Assembly (NCBI GenBank): GCA_003024985.2
Contig: PXIH01S0031160.1
Length of the DNA stretch: 16,994 nucleotides
DNA from: Euperipatoides rowelli
Lineage: Eukaryota; Onychophora; Udeonychophora; Euonychophora; Peripatopsidae
Reading direction: 5' to 3' (one strand)
Shown: positions 1 through 9,030 of the stretch, piece by piece
How positions within the stretch are numbered: position 1 is the stretch's first letter
Layout of the letters: each line of letters begins with the position of its first letter
Made by a program: the position numbers and the translations under genes
Notes under the pieces: generated by a model
Database searches by the model: none
What the model saw: the letters and a program-made list of their open reading frames with translations, nothing else
Told to the model about the DNA's origin: nothing

Positions 1-110
1 AACATTTAGGACAACAGGCACATGATTAGAGTAACTCATATATAAGGATGTAGAAAGTAATGTGATTAACATAATACAGTCTATAAAATGACAGCCATAA
101 CTATTAATAC
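1..110 (-). other. Start of a cyclase intron running off the left edge
   Basis: This begins with the donor GTATTAATAG directly after the exon at 111-209. No acceptor followed by cyclase-like codons is visible, so the last cyclase exons lie outside the window. I see nothing else in it. Confidence 0.8.
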
Positions 111-209
111 CTTCTCCTGTTGATTCCATCCTGGAAGCAGTATTCACTGTGTCACCGAATAAGCAGTAACGTGGATTGGTTAATCCTAAAATTCCTGCCG
201 CACAAGGTC
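111..209 (-). CDS. Receptor-type guanylate cyclase, exon d (guanine Cys, catalytic Asn and Arg)
   Basis: This 99-bp exon follows the acceptor GATGTATTAG and ends at GAAG before the donor GTATTAATAG. It is entered in phase 1 and left in phase 1. It encodes [15 protein letters not shown], then [14 protein letters not shown]. The Cys of RYCLFGD pairs with the Glu of the preceding exon in guanine recognition; the Asn and Arg of VNTASRME are the transition-state residues. All are intact, so the encoded domain looks catalytically competent. The next exon, which should begin with the rest of a G-starting codon and read like xLKIHxS, is not in bases 1-110. An open plus-strand frame overlapping here (120-503) is an antisense shadow. 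Confidence 0.95.
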
Positions 210-1235
210 CTAATACATCAAAATAAATACAAATACAAATGTCCTATGTTTTCATTATCATATTACTTTGTCTTGAATTTTAATTATGATCCTCATCTTA
301 ATAAGTTTATTAAAATCATTAATGACATCATCATTCTCATAATTCATTCTTTTTTTTTAAATCAATGCAATCGTCATCAATTTTACCATTATATTAATAA
401 TTACGACATCATCTTTATCACCATCTTTATAATTATAATAAAACTGCAGGTTATCCATACTCAGAATAGTATCGCATTTACTACTTCAAATAGAATATCA
501 TAGACTTCATAAGAAAAATCGCCATCTTCCTCTTAACTTCATGATTAACATATATTATTTAAATATTTTATCATTCTCTGCCTCATTGTTATTATTTTAT
601 TCATATTACATTATTAAATGATTTTTATATTAGGCTTACTGCTAGCTAAACTACTCATGAATAAGCCTATGTCTTGAATGAATTCCCCCAAACTTCAATT
701 TGAAGGTAGCCTATTATCTGTTTCTACTGTCCTTCTTTATCTATTTGTTCAATGGAATACTTTATTAAATATAAACCATCTCCTCCTCCCCATACCTCTG
801 ATGGGGTGGAGGAACAAAGGTAAATCTTACTTTTGATGTCTTAAATAGTTGTAAACAATGTCAAATATGATTTTTTGTATTATTTCCTTGTTACACATCT
901 TTACGTTGTAACACACCTTAAAGCAATAATGACGTGTGATTATATTTTTAATTTCTATCACAATTTTGTGCAGAGTTATTTCTCCTTGGCAGTCAATAAC
1001 TTTTTTTAAACTAATAGCCTAATTAAAATAGATTTCCAAACAATAATTTTCTTACTATTTATAATGACATTAAAAACAGAATTATCAAACATATTGACTT
1101 TGACCAGACTTACTACAATTACAAAATCATAAATGTATATTAAATTATCACATTTCCTGTACTAAACAAAATAATAAATGGATTAACACCATCACTTTTA
1201 ATTCTGTAATTTTTATATTTACTCTGAATTATCTA

Positions 1236-2136
1236 GTCTGATTGTGGTAATTCTATTCCACTGGCTTCCATGCTCTTGCCATTTGCCACTTTGATTCTTT
1301 TGTTGTGATCATAGGTTTTGTAATTAGTCAGAACTGGGTCTAGTATCTATCATCCAGTGTTTGGTGACATGTCTAGTGTGTTTAATTGTCAAGAAAATGC
1401 TAATTCTTCATCAGATCCTCTCCCTCTCTTCATGTTTTTATTTGATGAGTCAGAATATTGTGGAGTTCGGTCAGAAGGTCCTCTCCTGTGTTAGGTGTTA
1501 GTAGGCTATCTCCAGAGGATGAACCATATCAGAACCTACAGTTCCTCTTATAGGACCCTTCTACATCTATGACATTTTTTTACTTTCTTGTTTTTTCAGG
1601 TAACTCATTTGTCGCTTCCTTTCTGTGAACTTCATTAGGACAATTTTGGTTCCTTTTGATTCCTCAATTACAAGGCTATAATGAGTGGGTTGTATCATAG
1701 GTTACAGGTAAATTGCTGAGGAGAATGGCTACCACCATGTCCAGTTTAACACTTTCCTCAATATTATGAAGTCTTTCCAGTATATTTCCATAGTGGAGTT
1801 TATAAGTATAGTCCCTTAAGTTAGAATAATCAGAATATCTACTAACAAGCTAATTACACATTTAATGTAGTTTGTTGGTCAAACCGGCATGCTCATATGT
1901 TTTTCACAGGTATTCCCAAATGTCCCTAGCAGTAGCACACCCCCAGATATCAATTATTTATTTATCATCTATGAGCATGCATATGTATTAATATGGCCTT
2001 TATGGGCAGAACTGAAGCATCATCAGTTTTAGCGCTCCAAACATCATCTATTTTGAGTAAGATTTTCATAGTGTTTCCAGATGAAGTAATTGTCACCTGT
2101 AATTTTGTTTATTGTCATTTTCATGTCCGGATTCAT
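1236..2136 (-). pseudogene. Decayed copia-like (Ty1/copia) retrotransposon fragment: gag, zinc knuckle and protease region
   Basis: The three minus-strand frames together give a colinear copia-type Gag-Pro remnant with stops and frameshifts. Near 2069-2098 it reads GDNYFIWKHY, the usual start of the UBN2/Gag domain. A DDVWSA segment follows. At 1908-1937 it reads ATARDIWEYL, then (1880-1907) TYEHAGLTNKLH after a stop, and near 1694-1726 it reads ILLSNLPVTYD, all typical of copia Gag. KKCHRC at 1562-1580 fits the first half of a CCHC zinc knuckle. Near 1341-1355 it reads WMIDT, where the protease Asp-Ser/Thr-Gly motif would be (here broken), followed by RIKVANGKSMEASGIEL. No integrase, reverse transcriptase or LTR was found, so this is a truncated, dead 5' part. 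The orientation matches the cyclase gene. Confidence 0.82.
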
Positions 2137-2647
2137 TTTGCTAGTTTTTTCATTACTATTTAATTTATGATGATGCCTATCTATTTTTTATTACGTCACT
2201 ATTATATAGGCTGGGTAAAACCTGATAACGCGCGCTGTGATTGACATTTGATATTTATTTATCCAAAAATGACAACATAAATAATTGATAATTATATGTA
2301 CAATATGCATCAGACAAGTTCATTATTAACAATAGGATTAAATAAAAATGTATACTTCAGCAATATGGCCATAATGCTTAAACGTTATGGCATTAATGTA
2401 TTAATGTTCACAATAATCCAGTTCATCAAATTTGGGACTTCACTTTCCCATAACTTCTTCTGGCTCTTAAATAACTATTTGAACAATTATTGACATACCT
2501 TTATTGGTCCAAAGATTCAATGCTAAACCTTATTTTTGATTCTCCCAAATTTCCTGGGCTACCTAGACAAAGCTAGCCTTTCTTTACAGTACATGAACCA
2601 TGTGATGACAAAAAAATCCTCTCGTATAAACCATGAGACACATGTAA

Positions 2648-2932
2648 ATGTATCTAACCATGAGCGCTTCGAAACTATAAGTCAAATTTAGTCACATGAT
2701 CAAAATGGTTAGCAGCCTTAACTTTATTTACAGTCCTAACCTTACCGTTACTAAGTGTGAAATCCACTATGCCCCCAAGTCTATGATAATCTAGAGGTGA
2801 AATAATCGTTTTTGATCGATTTCGATAATTTTGATACCACTTTCGTCAGCCCTTTATGTAATGACGAAAATACATGTGCAGATGTTAACAACACGGTAAA
2901 ATGGGAGTTAGGCTTTCCAGTTTTTAGGTACC
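2648..2932. mobile_element. Non-autonomous TIR element, copy 1 (family shared with 14263-15156)
   Basis: This stretch aligns with the outer parts of the element at 14263-15156. Shared blocks include ACAGTCCTAACCTTAC (about 2732), CTATGATAATCTAG (about 2780), a TTTTGATC..ATTTC stretch, and GAAAATACATGTGCAG (about 2867). The right end (TTTTTAGGTACC) corresponds to the other copy's inverted terminus; the left end is badly worn. There is no coding capacity. The copy lacks the insertion present in the other and so shows the empty site. The superfamily is unknown, and the edges are accurate to about 10 bp. Confidence 0.7.
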
Positions 2933-3167
2933 TCTGTAAATATATAAGAAATCTCTACATACTGTAGTTACAACTTATCATTCCAAGTTAATATCATCTT
3001 GTGAGAGATTTTGGCAACTCTGAGATAAACATTGCTGTTTTAGATAACTCTGTCACCAGTAAATATTCACACACTTTCAATTACATATTTATGATAATGG
3101 TCAAATAAACAATACTCTACAATACACTATATTATCCTAATATTATACAATAGTGAATATATACACA

Positions 3168-3469
3168 CAGAGCCTTTCAGAGAAATTTGAGGCCAGGGGC
3201 AAATTAGATTTTCGAGGCCTTTAAAAATTGAAAAATGTGAAAATATAATTTTGATAAGATTTTTTTTTTGTTGGTTGTATGGACGATTTGATTATATAAA
3301 GTTGGTTGTGGAGATTTTGATAAGCTATTTTTTTGGGAAATGTGGACGTTTGGTTGAACATTAATTGGTGATTCCTGCCAATCGAGGACCCTCAATAAAA
3401 ATATTGAGGCTCCTAAAATTGGGAGGCCCGGGGAATACAGAACCTCTCTCTCCCCCCTGATAGCCACTG
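3168..3469. mobile_element. Short hAT-like non-autonomous element (about 302 bp)
   Basis: The ends read CAGAGCCTTTCAG on the left and, reverse-complemented, CAGTGGCTATCAG on the right, fitting the CAGxG start of hAT termini. The flanks TATACACA and TATATACA form an 8-bp target duplication with one mismatch. Inside, a GAGGCCxGGGGxAA motif occurs twice in the same direction, near each end, and the right end carries a CT/C-rich stretch. The minus-strand open frame across it (3204-3491) has no family features and is probably fortuitous. The hAT assignment rests on the ends and duplication length only. Confidence 0.55.
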
Positions 3470-3698
3470 TATATACATATACCATATACATTAAATATTA
3501 ACAATGTGTAAAAATATAACATGCCCAAATATACATTATATCACAGATTGCCCTTCACATAGTATTTTTAGTTGACCAGTCCTACATCACTCATCATGTT
3601 ATATTTTGTCACTTTCTAGCTTATATAACTAAGCAAAAGAATGTAATATTTTCACAATCCATTGAACTAAACAAAATAATCAAAAACAATGTTCTTAC

Positions 3699-3873
3699 CT
3701 GAATTCATTCCAATGCGCAAATGAAGTGCTTCGGCTGGTAAGTGCGGAATAGAAAATTCATTAGAGGCTCTTAAAAAATCGAGTGCCATTGCAGCAATGT
3801 TTGCAGCATGCCGATACTCATTAGGTTCTGGTAAGCCAGAAACAACCATGTAAGCATCGCCAATAGTTTCAAC
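3699..3873 (-). CDS. Receptor-type guanylate cyclase, exon c (second metal Asp and guanine-selecting Glu)
   Basis: This 175-bp exon encodes 58 residues plus one base. It begins [15 protein letters not shown] and ends LRIGMNS. In class III cyclases the Asp of IGDAY is the second metal ligand, and the Glu of VETIGD contacts the guanine and sets GTP over ATP. Both are present. The acceptor reads TTTCAAATGCAG and the donor is TTCAG followed by GTAAGAAC. The open frame continues a few codons into both introns, so the ATG at 3877-3879 is intronic. The last base G completes a Gly codon with the first two bases of the exon at 111-209. Minor differences from the family: MNSG where many members have IHTG or IHSG. 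Confidence 0.95.
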
Positions 3874-4375
3874 CTGCATTTGAAATGAAAGTATTCAAAT
3901 AGAACCAGGTAAATAAATAATCTTTATTATAGAGAAGAAAGTTTAATATCGGTACTCATGTGCAAATTTCAAGTCTGTCATAAAAAAATTATTTTCTTAA
4001 TTAGAAATGGATTTTTAAGCTATAAAAAGCAAATAAAATTAAAGTACAATAAATTAAAATTTTTGAAAAAAAATATGATTTTATTTAAAAAAAGTATTTC
4101 AAAATTTATTGGCAGATAGTCAAATATATTGTTACACTTCAATGGATCAGCTTTAGTACCATATAGTCGTGTATAAGAAGATGGAATTGGAACATTCCAA
4201 CTCCGACTACAATGAAAATTGATTCAGACTCTAACCCCACAGCCTTGATAGGAAGACTAGCTCAATTTTATTATCTAGGGTTGCTGTGGTAAATAATAGC
4301 TCTACTGATTTTTTTAAAAATCATTTTCCAGAACTATTCTTGGAATCACAAAATAAAAAATGCAAGCCTCTAGAT

Positions 4376-4802
4376 TCGGTTCCCAACCCTTTCTCCATGG
4401 CGCCCGTCGACCAATTTGTGTGTGCCTACTACAAAATGAAAGCTTGTCCACTTTAACTTGGCTGCGCTCGCTCGCTCGGATCCCATTGATTTAGATTGTG
4501 AGTGGTTAGGCAACCAATTTTAGGCAGTTGTTTTCTTGTAAATCGACGATGTCTTTAATTCCACCATTTGTGCCAAGTTAACGTGACGAACTTGAGTGTA
4601 GTGCACGCAGATATATCTGCCGAATTGAATAGCGGTGGAGGATAGTTAGAGAATTGTCTAAATACAGGCAATACAATCCAGATTCTATCTGTTTTTGACA
4701 TCTGCGCATATATTTTCATCATTACGGAAAATATAGATGGTGCCTACAGTCCTACTGGTATTTTAGATGTGCTTTAGGGTAGAAAAAGGTTGGGAATCCC
4801 TG
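4376..4802 (-). mobile_element. hAT-like non-autonomous element, copy 1 (427 bp), inverted relative to copy 2
   Basis: The flanks CTCTAGAT (4368-4375) and CTCTAGAA (4803-4810) form an 8-bp target-site duplication with one mismatch. The right end reverse-complemented is CAGGGATTCCCAACC and the left end is TCGGTTCCCAACCC, giving hAT-style terminal inverted repeats. Its reverse complement aligns end to end with 7221-7650, for example AAAATATATGCGCAGATG and TTTACAAGAAAACAACTGCC. It contains a short GCTC run near 4467. It has no coding capacity, so it would depend on a transposase made elsewhere. Confidence 0.85.
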
Positions 4803-5139
4803 CTCTAGAAGAAGCGGTAGGAGATTGATAGTTAGCCCAGATACTTGCCAAAAAACAGTTGTGAACATTTAAACCCATTGTAGTATACTTATAGTACTGC
4901 ACCAGCATATGACATGCTCAACTATACACTTACTTAGATTGTGTTCTAAGAACAGTGCACCCCATTCCTAGAATCCATTACCTGCAGATAGGATGAGATT
5001 TGTAATAAAACTAATAAATAGTGTTTTTCTGATTTAATCAACTATAATTTGTTATATTTTATGTAGAAGAGATAAATGATATATAAGTAAAAAGAAGTGA
5101 CTTAAATCAAGTTTTATCAGTAATAATGTTTTTTTTCTA

Positions 5140-5411
5140 GTCGTTTAAAAGTATTCGATCCTGAGATCTACGCTTGGAGCAGATTATATGTAAAATACTA
5201 AAAATACATACAATTTTTCTTTTAGCTAGCAAGATGGAAGAGGGACTTATTTTACCAAACATAATAGCCATATTGGGAGATAAAACTAAGCCATTCTGTG
5301 TAATCTGCTCATTAATGAGGACCCAGACAAAAAGAAAGCACATGAAGTTTTGGACAGGCTTTCCGAACATTTTCTTTTAATGGGAACTGACCTTTTCAAA
5401 CATATTTGATT
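5140..5411 (+). pseudogene. Unidentified coding-like fragment, plus strand
   Basis: I do not recognise this. After a TTTTTTTTCTAG tract the plus strand reads RLKVFDPEIYAWSRLYVKY and then stops. From about 5294 another frame reads ILCNLLINEDPD, continuing KKKAHEVLDRLSEHFLLMGT, and ends with a stop at about 5409, followed by AATAAA signals near 5417-5421. The residue mix (charged and amphipathic, KKKAHEVLDRLSEHF) looks like real protein rather than random AT-rich translation. A third frame (5174-5380) gives a 68-codon open frame that may be the shadow. It could be a frameshifted transposon protein, a retropseudogene end, or chance. Confidence 0.3.
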
Positions 5412-5570
5412 ATAATAAATAAATCAAAAATAATTATGCATGTATTGGCATTAATAGTTAAAGCTGATAAAATTTTTTGCATAGCTAATAAGTTATATTA
5501 TCTAACATATAAAACAAAATGTATTACAAAATATGATTAGGAGAAATTTATGAAAGGTGACAAAAACAAG

Positions 5571-5986
5571 AAAGAGGAAAAAAAAGTGTGTGGGGGGAGA
5601 GGTGAGGGGAGAGGAGGGCTCTTAAAAAAGGGAACATATTGTGGCAGTCAATTATTTTTTTATTCCTCCACTGTTATTTCAACACCTAGAAAGAAAGTAA
5701 TTTTAAATCTTCCTCATATATCTTCTTATATTCTGACAAGAAAAAAGGCCAAGGACGCGTTCAAATATTTTTGGATACCATTAAGTTCCTAATCTTCTAA
5801 ATCACAAACAAACTAAAAATTATTACAAACAGTACTTCTTGATTTTGAATTGACAAAATATCTTTGGGGGATGGGGGGGGGGGAGCAAGTAACATGGGAG
5901 TGTTTAGCAGAGTTACAAACATGACACCAATTATTTGCCCAAAAAAAGATTACCATCGATTTTGACCGGGGGGGGGGGGGGGGGGG
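5571..5986. repeat. G-rich and poly-G tracts
   Basis: A purine-rich G stretch lies at about 5585-5620 (runs of 6, 4 and 3 G separated by GA), a run of 11 G at 5873-5883 and a run of 19 G at 5968-5986. Uninterrupted G runs of this length could form G-quadruplexes on the plus strand, which is the non-template strand for plus-directed transcription but the template for the cyclase gene. Their length in a draft sequence may also be inexact. Confidence 0.7.
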
Positions 5987-6020
5987 TTCTAATAGTTTAC
6001 AATTATAATTAATTTGCAAA

Positions 6021-6593
6021 TTATATTTGAATGCTGTCCTGTTCACAGAAAAAGCAACAATACTTAGTATTAACCTTCATGTCACCACATATATTCCATA
6101 AATATTTCCCATATATGATATTTATCACAGTAATCTCACATTCTCATAGGATTCGTTCATGTGTGCACTATGCTCATGGAACTGAGAGATACATGTGTGA
6201 GATACATGGAGCAGCATAGATTTCAAACTAAGTTTTGATGAGTCTTTAAACAGTTATCATTCACACTGTCATGACCTCCTTTGAGACCCTCAATGAGTGA
6301 ACCTGATGATAAAAGTTTATTTTGGTTCCTTTTTCAAGGAGATTCCATCCCTTTAATCTAGAAGCCCAAAGTTTTGGTTGGTTTTTTTTGATAAATTAAG
6401 ATCATGAGATCATTTAGGTACCCTTGTGTTATGAAATGGTGTCAATTGATGAAATGTTGGCTTCAAATGTTGTCCACTTCATCTTGCTGAGCCTCGACAA
6501 CCTGATCATCTACTGGTTCTCTTCATCAAAGGTCCAATTCTCTGGTGGTTTTGGTATTGGCAGCTCTTTACTATGGTGAGCAGACCGTATGGA
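6021..6593 (-). pseudogene. Frameshifted remnant of a transposon-associated uncharacterised protein
   Basis: The minus strand, read across several frameshifts and stops, follows the order of a protein family I recall as recurring, unannotated, in many invertebrate genomes and apparently spread by transposition. Segments in order: ELPIPKPPENWTFDEEN (about 6514-6569), ITQGYLNDL, DLNLSK, RLKGWNLLEKGTK (about 6321-6359), SLKSMLLH with AHMNESYENVR (about 6136-6228), and ICGDMKV fused to TKYCCFFCEQDS (about 6030-6095). The family normally has a short GLQxGY segment between the last two; it is deleted here. The role of the protein is unknown to me, and I cannot name the transposon superfamily. The copy is clearly dead. 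Confidence 0.6.
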
Positions 6594-7220
6594 TGATGGT
6601 AGGTTTGGATATCTCGCACTATGTTATGATTTTGACCAGAAACCTGAAATGTATGTTAAACAAATGATTTTTTGGTTCTCTCCAAACCATCAGTACCATA
6701 CCACAAAAATATATATGGCAAAATGTCTTTAACATCAAGTTAGTAACCCTACACAACTAATACAATAGATATGTGGGCCCATAATTTATCCTGGTCCGTT
6801 GATTTTGCATTCAAAATATTGTTCATATTACTTCTTAAAACAACTGACAGAGACACTGAGACAATGGCTGGTCTAAGTTAATAGCTTAGTGCTTGTATGG
6901 ATATGTTGCAATATGTTTCAGCCTGCTCTATCTTGCAGTAGTTAGTTCTGGAATATACCCAGAAAGTTTAAACATGAATTATACAGACTACTTATGGTGA
7001 TTATAATATACTGGATATATTAACCAATAAAACTTAGTTTTAGTTAAATTATATGTTAGAATGCTTATGACAAAAAAAATTGTGTGTGATAAACAAATTC
7101 CGATTGAATATTTAATTCAGCACTGAAAAATACATAGAAACATCTAATAGATATCTTGTGATAAAATCTCTGTTTATCAGCGTTATTAAGCAATATTAAA
7201 CTTCATAGTCTAGGCTACAT

Positions 7221-7650
7221 CAGGGGTTCTTAACCTATTTGTACCCTAGAGCACATTCTAAAATACCAGTAGGTCGGCGGGCACCACCTATATTTTCCGT
7301 AATAATGAAAATATATGCGCAGATGTCAAAAACTTGATAGAATCTGGATTGTATCGCCTGTATTTAGGAAATTCTCTATCCCCACAACCACTACTCAAAT
7401 TAGGACATCTGGGTGGATTGCACTCGAGTTCATCCACGTTACCTTGGCACAAAAGGTGGAATTAAAGAGGCCGATTTACAAGAAAACAACTGCCTAAAAT
7501 TAGTTGCCTAACCACTCACAATCTAAATCAAAGGAATCCGGGTGCTGCTAAGTTACCATGGACACGCTTTCAGTTCTTGATAGAACAGCAGCGGGCACAC
7601 AAAAATTGGCCAATGCTTGGTACCCATGGGCATAGGGTGGGGAACCACTG
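7221..7650 (+). mobile_element. hAT-like non-autonomous element, copy 2 (430 bp)
   Basis: A perfect 8-bp target duplication, GGCTACAT, flanks the element at 7213-7220 and 7651-7658. The ends are CAGGGGTTCTTAACC and, on the opposite strand, CAGTGGTTCCCCACC, a hAT-type terminal inverted repeat. The body matches the reverse complement of 4376-4802 along its full length with scattered differences. The 60-codon open frame at 7315-7497 lies inside it and shows no transposase features. Confidence 0.88.
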
Positions 7651-7900
7651 GGCTACATAATGTCATGGGACACAGCTATTTTAAAAGAAATTAATTATCT
7701 ATGACATTGGTTAATTGTTATTGAACTTGTATAAAAACCTTAAATAAAATTTTCACTTTTTTGTTCTGTGTTGCAATCTAAAAATCACATCACCCTTAAT
7801 GACTGAAACAGAATGCAATTAATATCTTACTGTAGTTATGTGATGGTTCCTAACATCATTCTTAGATAAATAAATTGAGTATTATATACATTAAATGCAG

Positions 7901-8834
7901 AGTAGGGGGGAATGAGGGTAAAATGGGATACTTAAGATTTGGCACCATTTTTAACACCCTTACATAAAATCCAGCTCTACTAAATTTACCCAAAAACTAC
8001 TTCATCTATTCCTTTACCATATCTAATAATTCTATATAGTTTGTAGCAAAATAAATATTTTATTTACATTTTTTAGAAAACGTATACAATTTCCCATTTT
8101 ACCCATACAGTGTGGATAAAACAGGATGGCCAATATACTATAGGTAAAATGAAATATTTAAAATCCTTTGCCTGTTGAAATAAAAATGATATAAGCCTAA
8201 TTATGAAAGAAGTAAAACATTTATTTAAACATTTAAATTAATAAACTAAGAAGACAGTACACATTGAAAGTCTTCCTCTTCACTTTCCACCCCCCCCCCC
8301 CCCGTACATGCATCACGAGTGCACCGAATCCATCCTTCTCCTGTTATTTGTATATATTATGATTGTACTATTTGCAAACTAGTAGTAATAATGAAGGTCC
8401 ATATGGATAAACACTTGTATTAGGTTCAGTACTTGGTATCCCATTTTTAACCAAACCAGGCTTTTAAAATACCACAACATGGGTGGTCTTAACATTTTGA
8501 AAATAATACAAAACTTAAACAGGTTAAAATTAAATACATTCTAGGCAACATGTGAGACTAAATTTTAATTATTTGCTACAGATACTAAAGGCGCAATCCT
8601 AACTTTTTGAATGGTTAAATTTTGCATCAAACATATTTAAAATAACAAAAGCTTACCTTACAAGAAAAGTAATGGTTAATTTAAGTAAGTTGCCATGTTG
8701 GAATGGTCTTATGTCTATGGGCATTACTACAAAAAAATTACCAACATATTGTAATGTATTATTGCTGAGAAAAGACAGAATCACATTTTACCTCAGTATC
8801 CAATTTCGGTGATTTTACACACATTCCCCTTACT
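7901..8834. mobile_element. TIR element of about 930 bp with GTAAAATGGGATA-type ends
   Basis: The left end begins AGTAGGGGGGAATG and continues AGGGTAAAATGGGATACT. The right end on the opposite strand begins AGTAAGGGGAATG and continues TGTGTAAAAT, with GGATACT a little further in. These form an imperfect terminal inverted repeat. GTAAAATG/CATTTTAC-type motifs recur inside (about 8089, 8144, 8438, 8789). There is no open frame of note, so it is non-autonomous or decayed. A clear target-site duplication is not visible. It includes a run of 14 C at 8290-8303. The superfamily is undetermined. Confidence 0.55.
8290..8303. repeat. Run of 14 C
   Basis: A homopolymer within the TIR element at 7901-8834. 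Its exact length may be unreliable. Confidence 0.8.
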
Positions 8835-8885
8835 TAATAAATTGTGTATATAAATAAAATGGGACAATAAAGACAATAAAATTAC

Positions 8886-8954
8886 CTTATAAACATCAAA
8901 TTGTGCAATGACATCATCAAAACAGGTATACAAGAGATGTAAGAGGCTAACTAT
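8886..8954 (-). CDS. Receptor-type guanylate cyclase, exon b (69-bp exon)
   Basis: This 69-bp exon encodes 23 residues, including YTCFDDVIAQFDVYK, and supplies exactly the helix missing between STPLE (13900-14023) and VETIGDAY (3699-3873). The family sequence here is VVxLLNDLYTxFDxxIxxxDVYK. The acceptor is a T-rich tract ending CCTATTTTAG and the donor is AAG followed by GTAATTTT. Both boundaries are phase 0, so the reading frame runs through without correction. Here LLHLLY replaces the common LLNDLY. The exon is too short to stand out as an open reading frame and was found by looking for the missing segment. A TIR element (7901-8834) ends 51 bp past its donor. I am confident in the assignment because length, phase and residues all fit. 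Confidence 0.94.
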
Positions 8955-9030
8955 CTAAAATAGGTAAAAAAAAAAAATTTAAATAAGCTTAGATGTAAAA
9001 GGATGATTTTGCTTCATATAGGACTTTTTC

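Larger units (their letters stand above)
210..3698 (-). other. Cyclase intron, 3489 bp, phase 1
   Basis: The intron is bounded by GTAAGAAC at its 5' end (3698) and GATGTATTAG at its 3' end (210). It contains the copia-like fossil, one TIR element copy and one hAT-like element listed separately. The rest is plain AT-rich DNA: 210-1235 has only simple ATC/ATT-rich sequence, while 2137-2647, 2933-3167 and 3470-3698 show nothing I can name. Confidence 0.9.
3874..8885 (-). other. Cyclase intron, 5012 bp, phase 0
   Basis: The intron is bounded by GTAATTTT (8885) and TTTCAAATGCAG (3874). It carries two inverted hAT-like copies, a coding-like patch, a transposon-protein pseudogene, long G runs and a TIR element, all listed separately. 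3874-4367, 4811-5139, 5412-5570, 6594-7212 and 7659-7900 are AT-rich and show nothing recognisable. Confidence 0.9.

Noticed and set aside
120-503. 127-codon plus-strand open frame
   Set aside because: Its first part is antisense to the cyclase exon and the rest is simple AT-rich sequence giving N/I/F/Y-rich translation with no family features.
2372-2395. Inverted repeat GCCATAA..TTATGGC
   Set aside because: A 7-bp stem with a 10-nt loop is expected by chance in AT-rich DNA, with no terminator or other context.
3204-3491. 95-codon minus-strand open frame
   Set aside because: It spans a hAT-like element and its flank, shows no domain, and depends on repeat sequence.
5813-6046. 77-codon minus-strand open frame with a poly-Pro run
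   Set aside because: The Pro run is only the translation of the poly-G tract, and the frame overlaps the end of the frameshifted pseudogene out of register.
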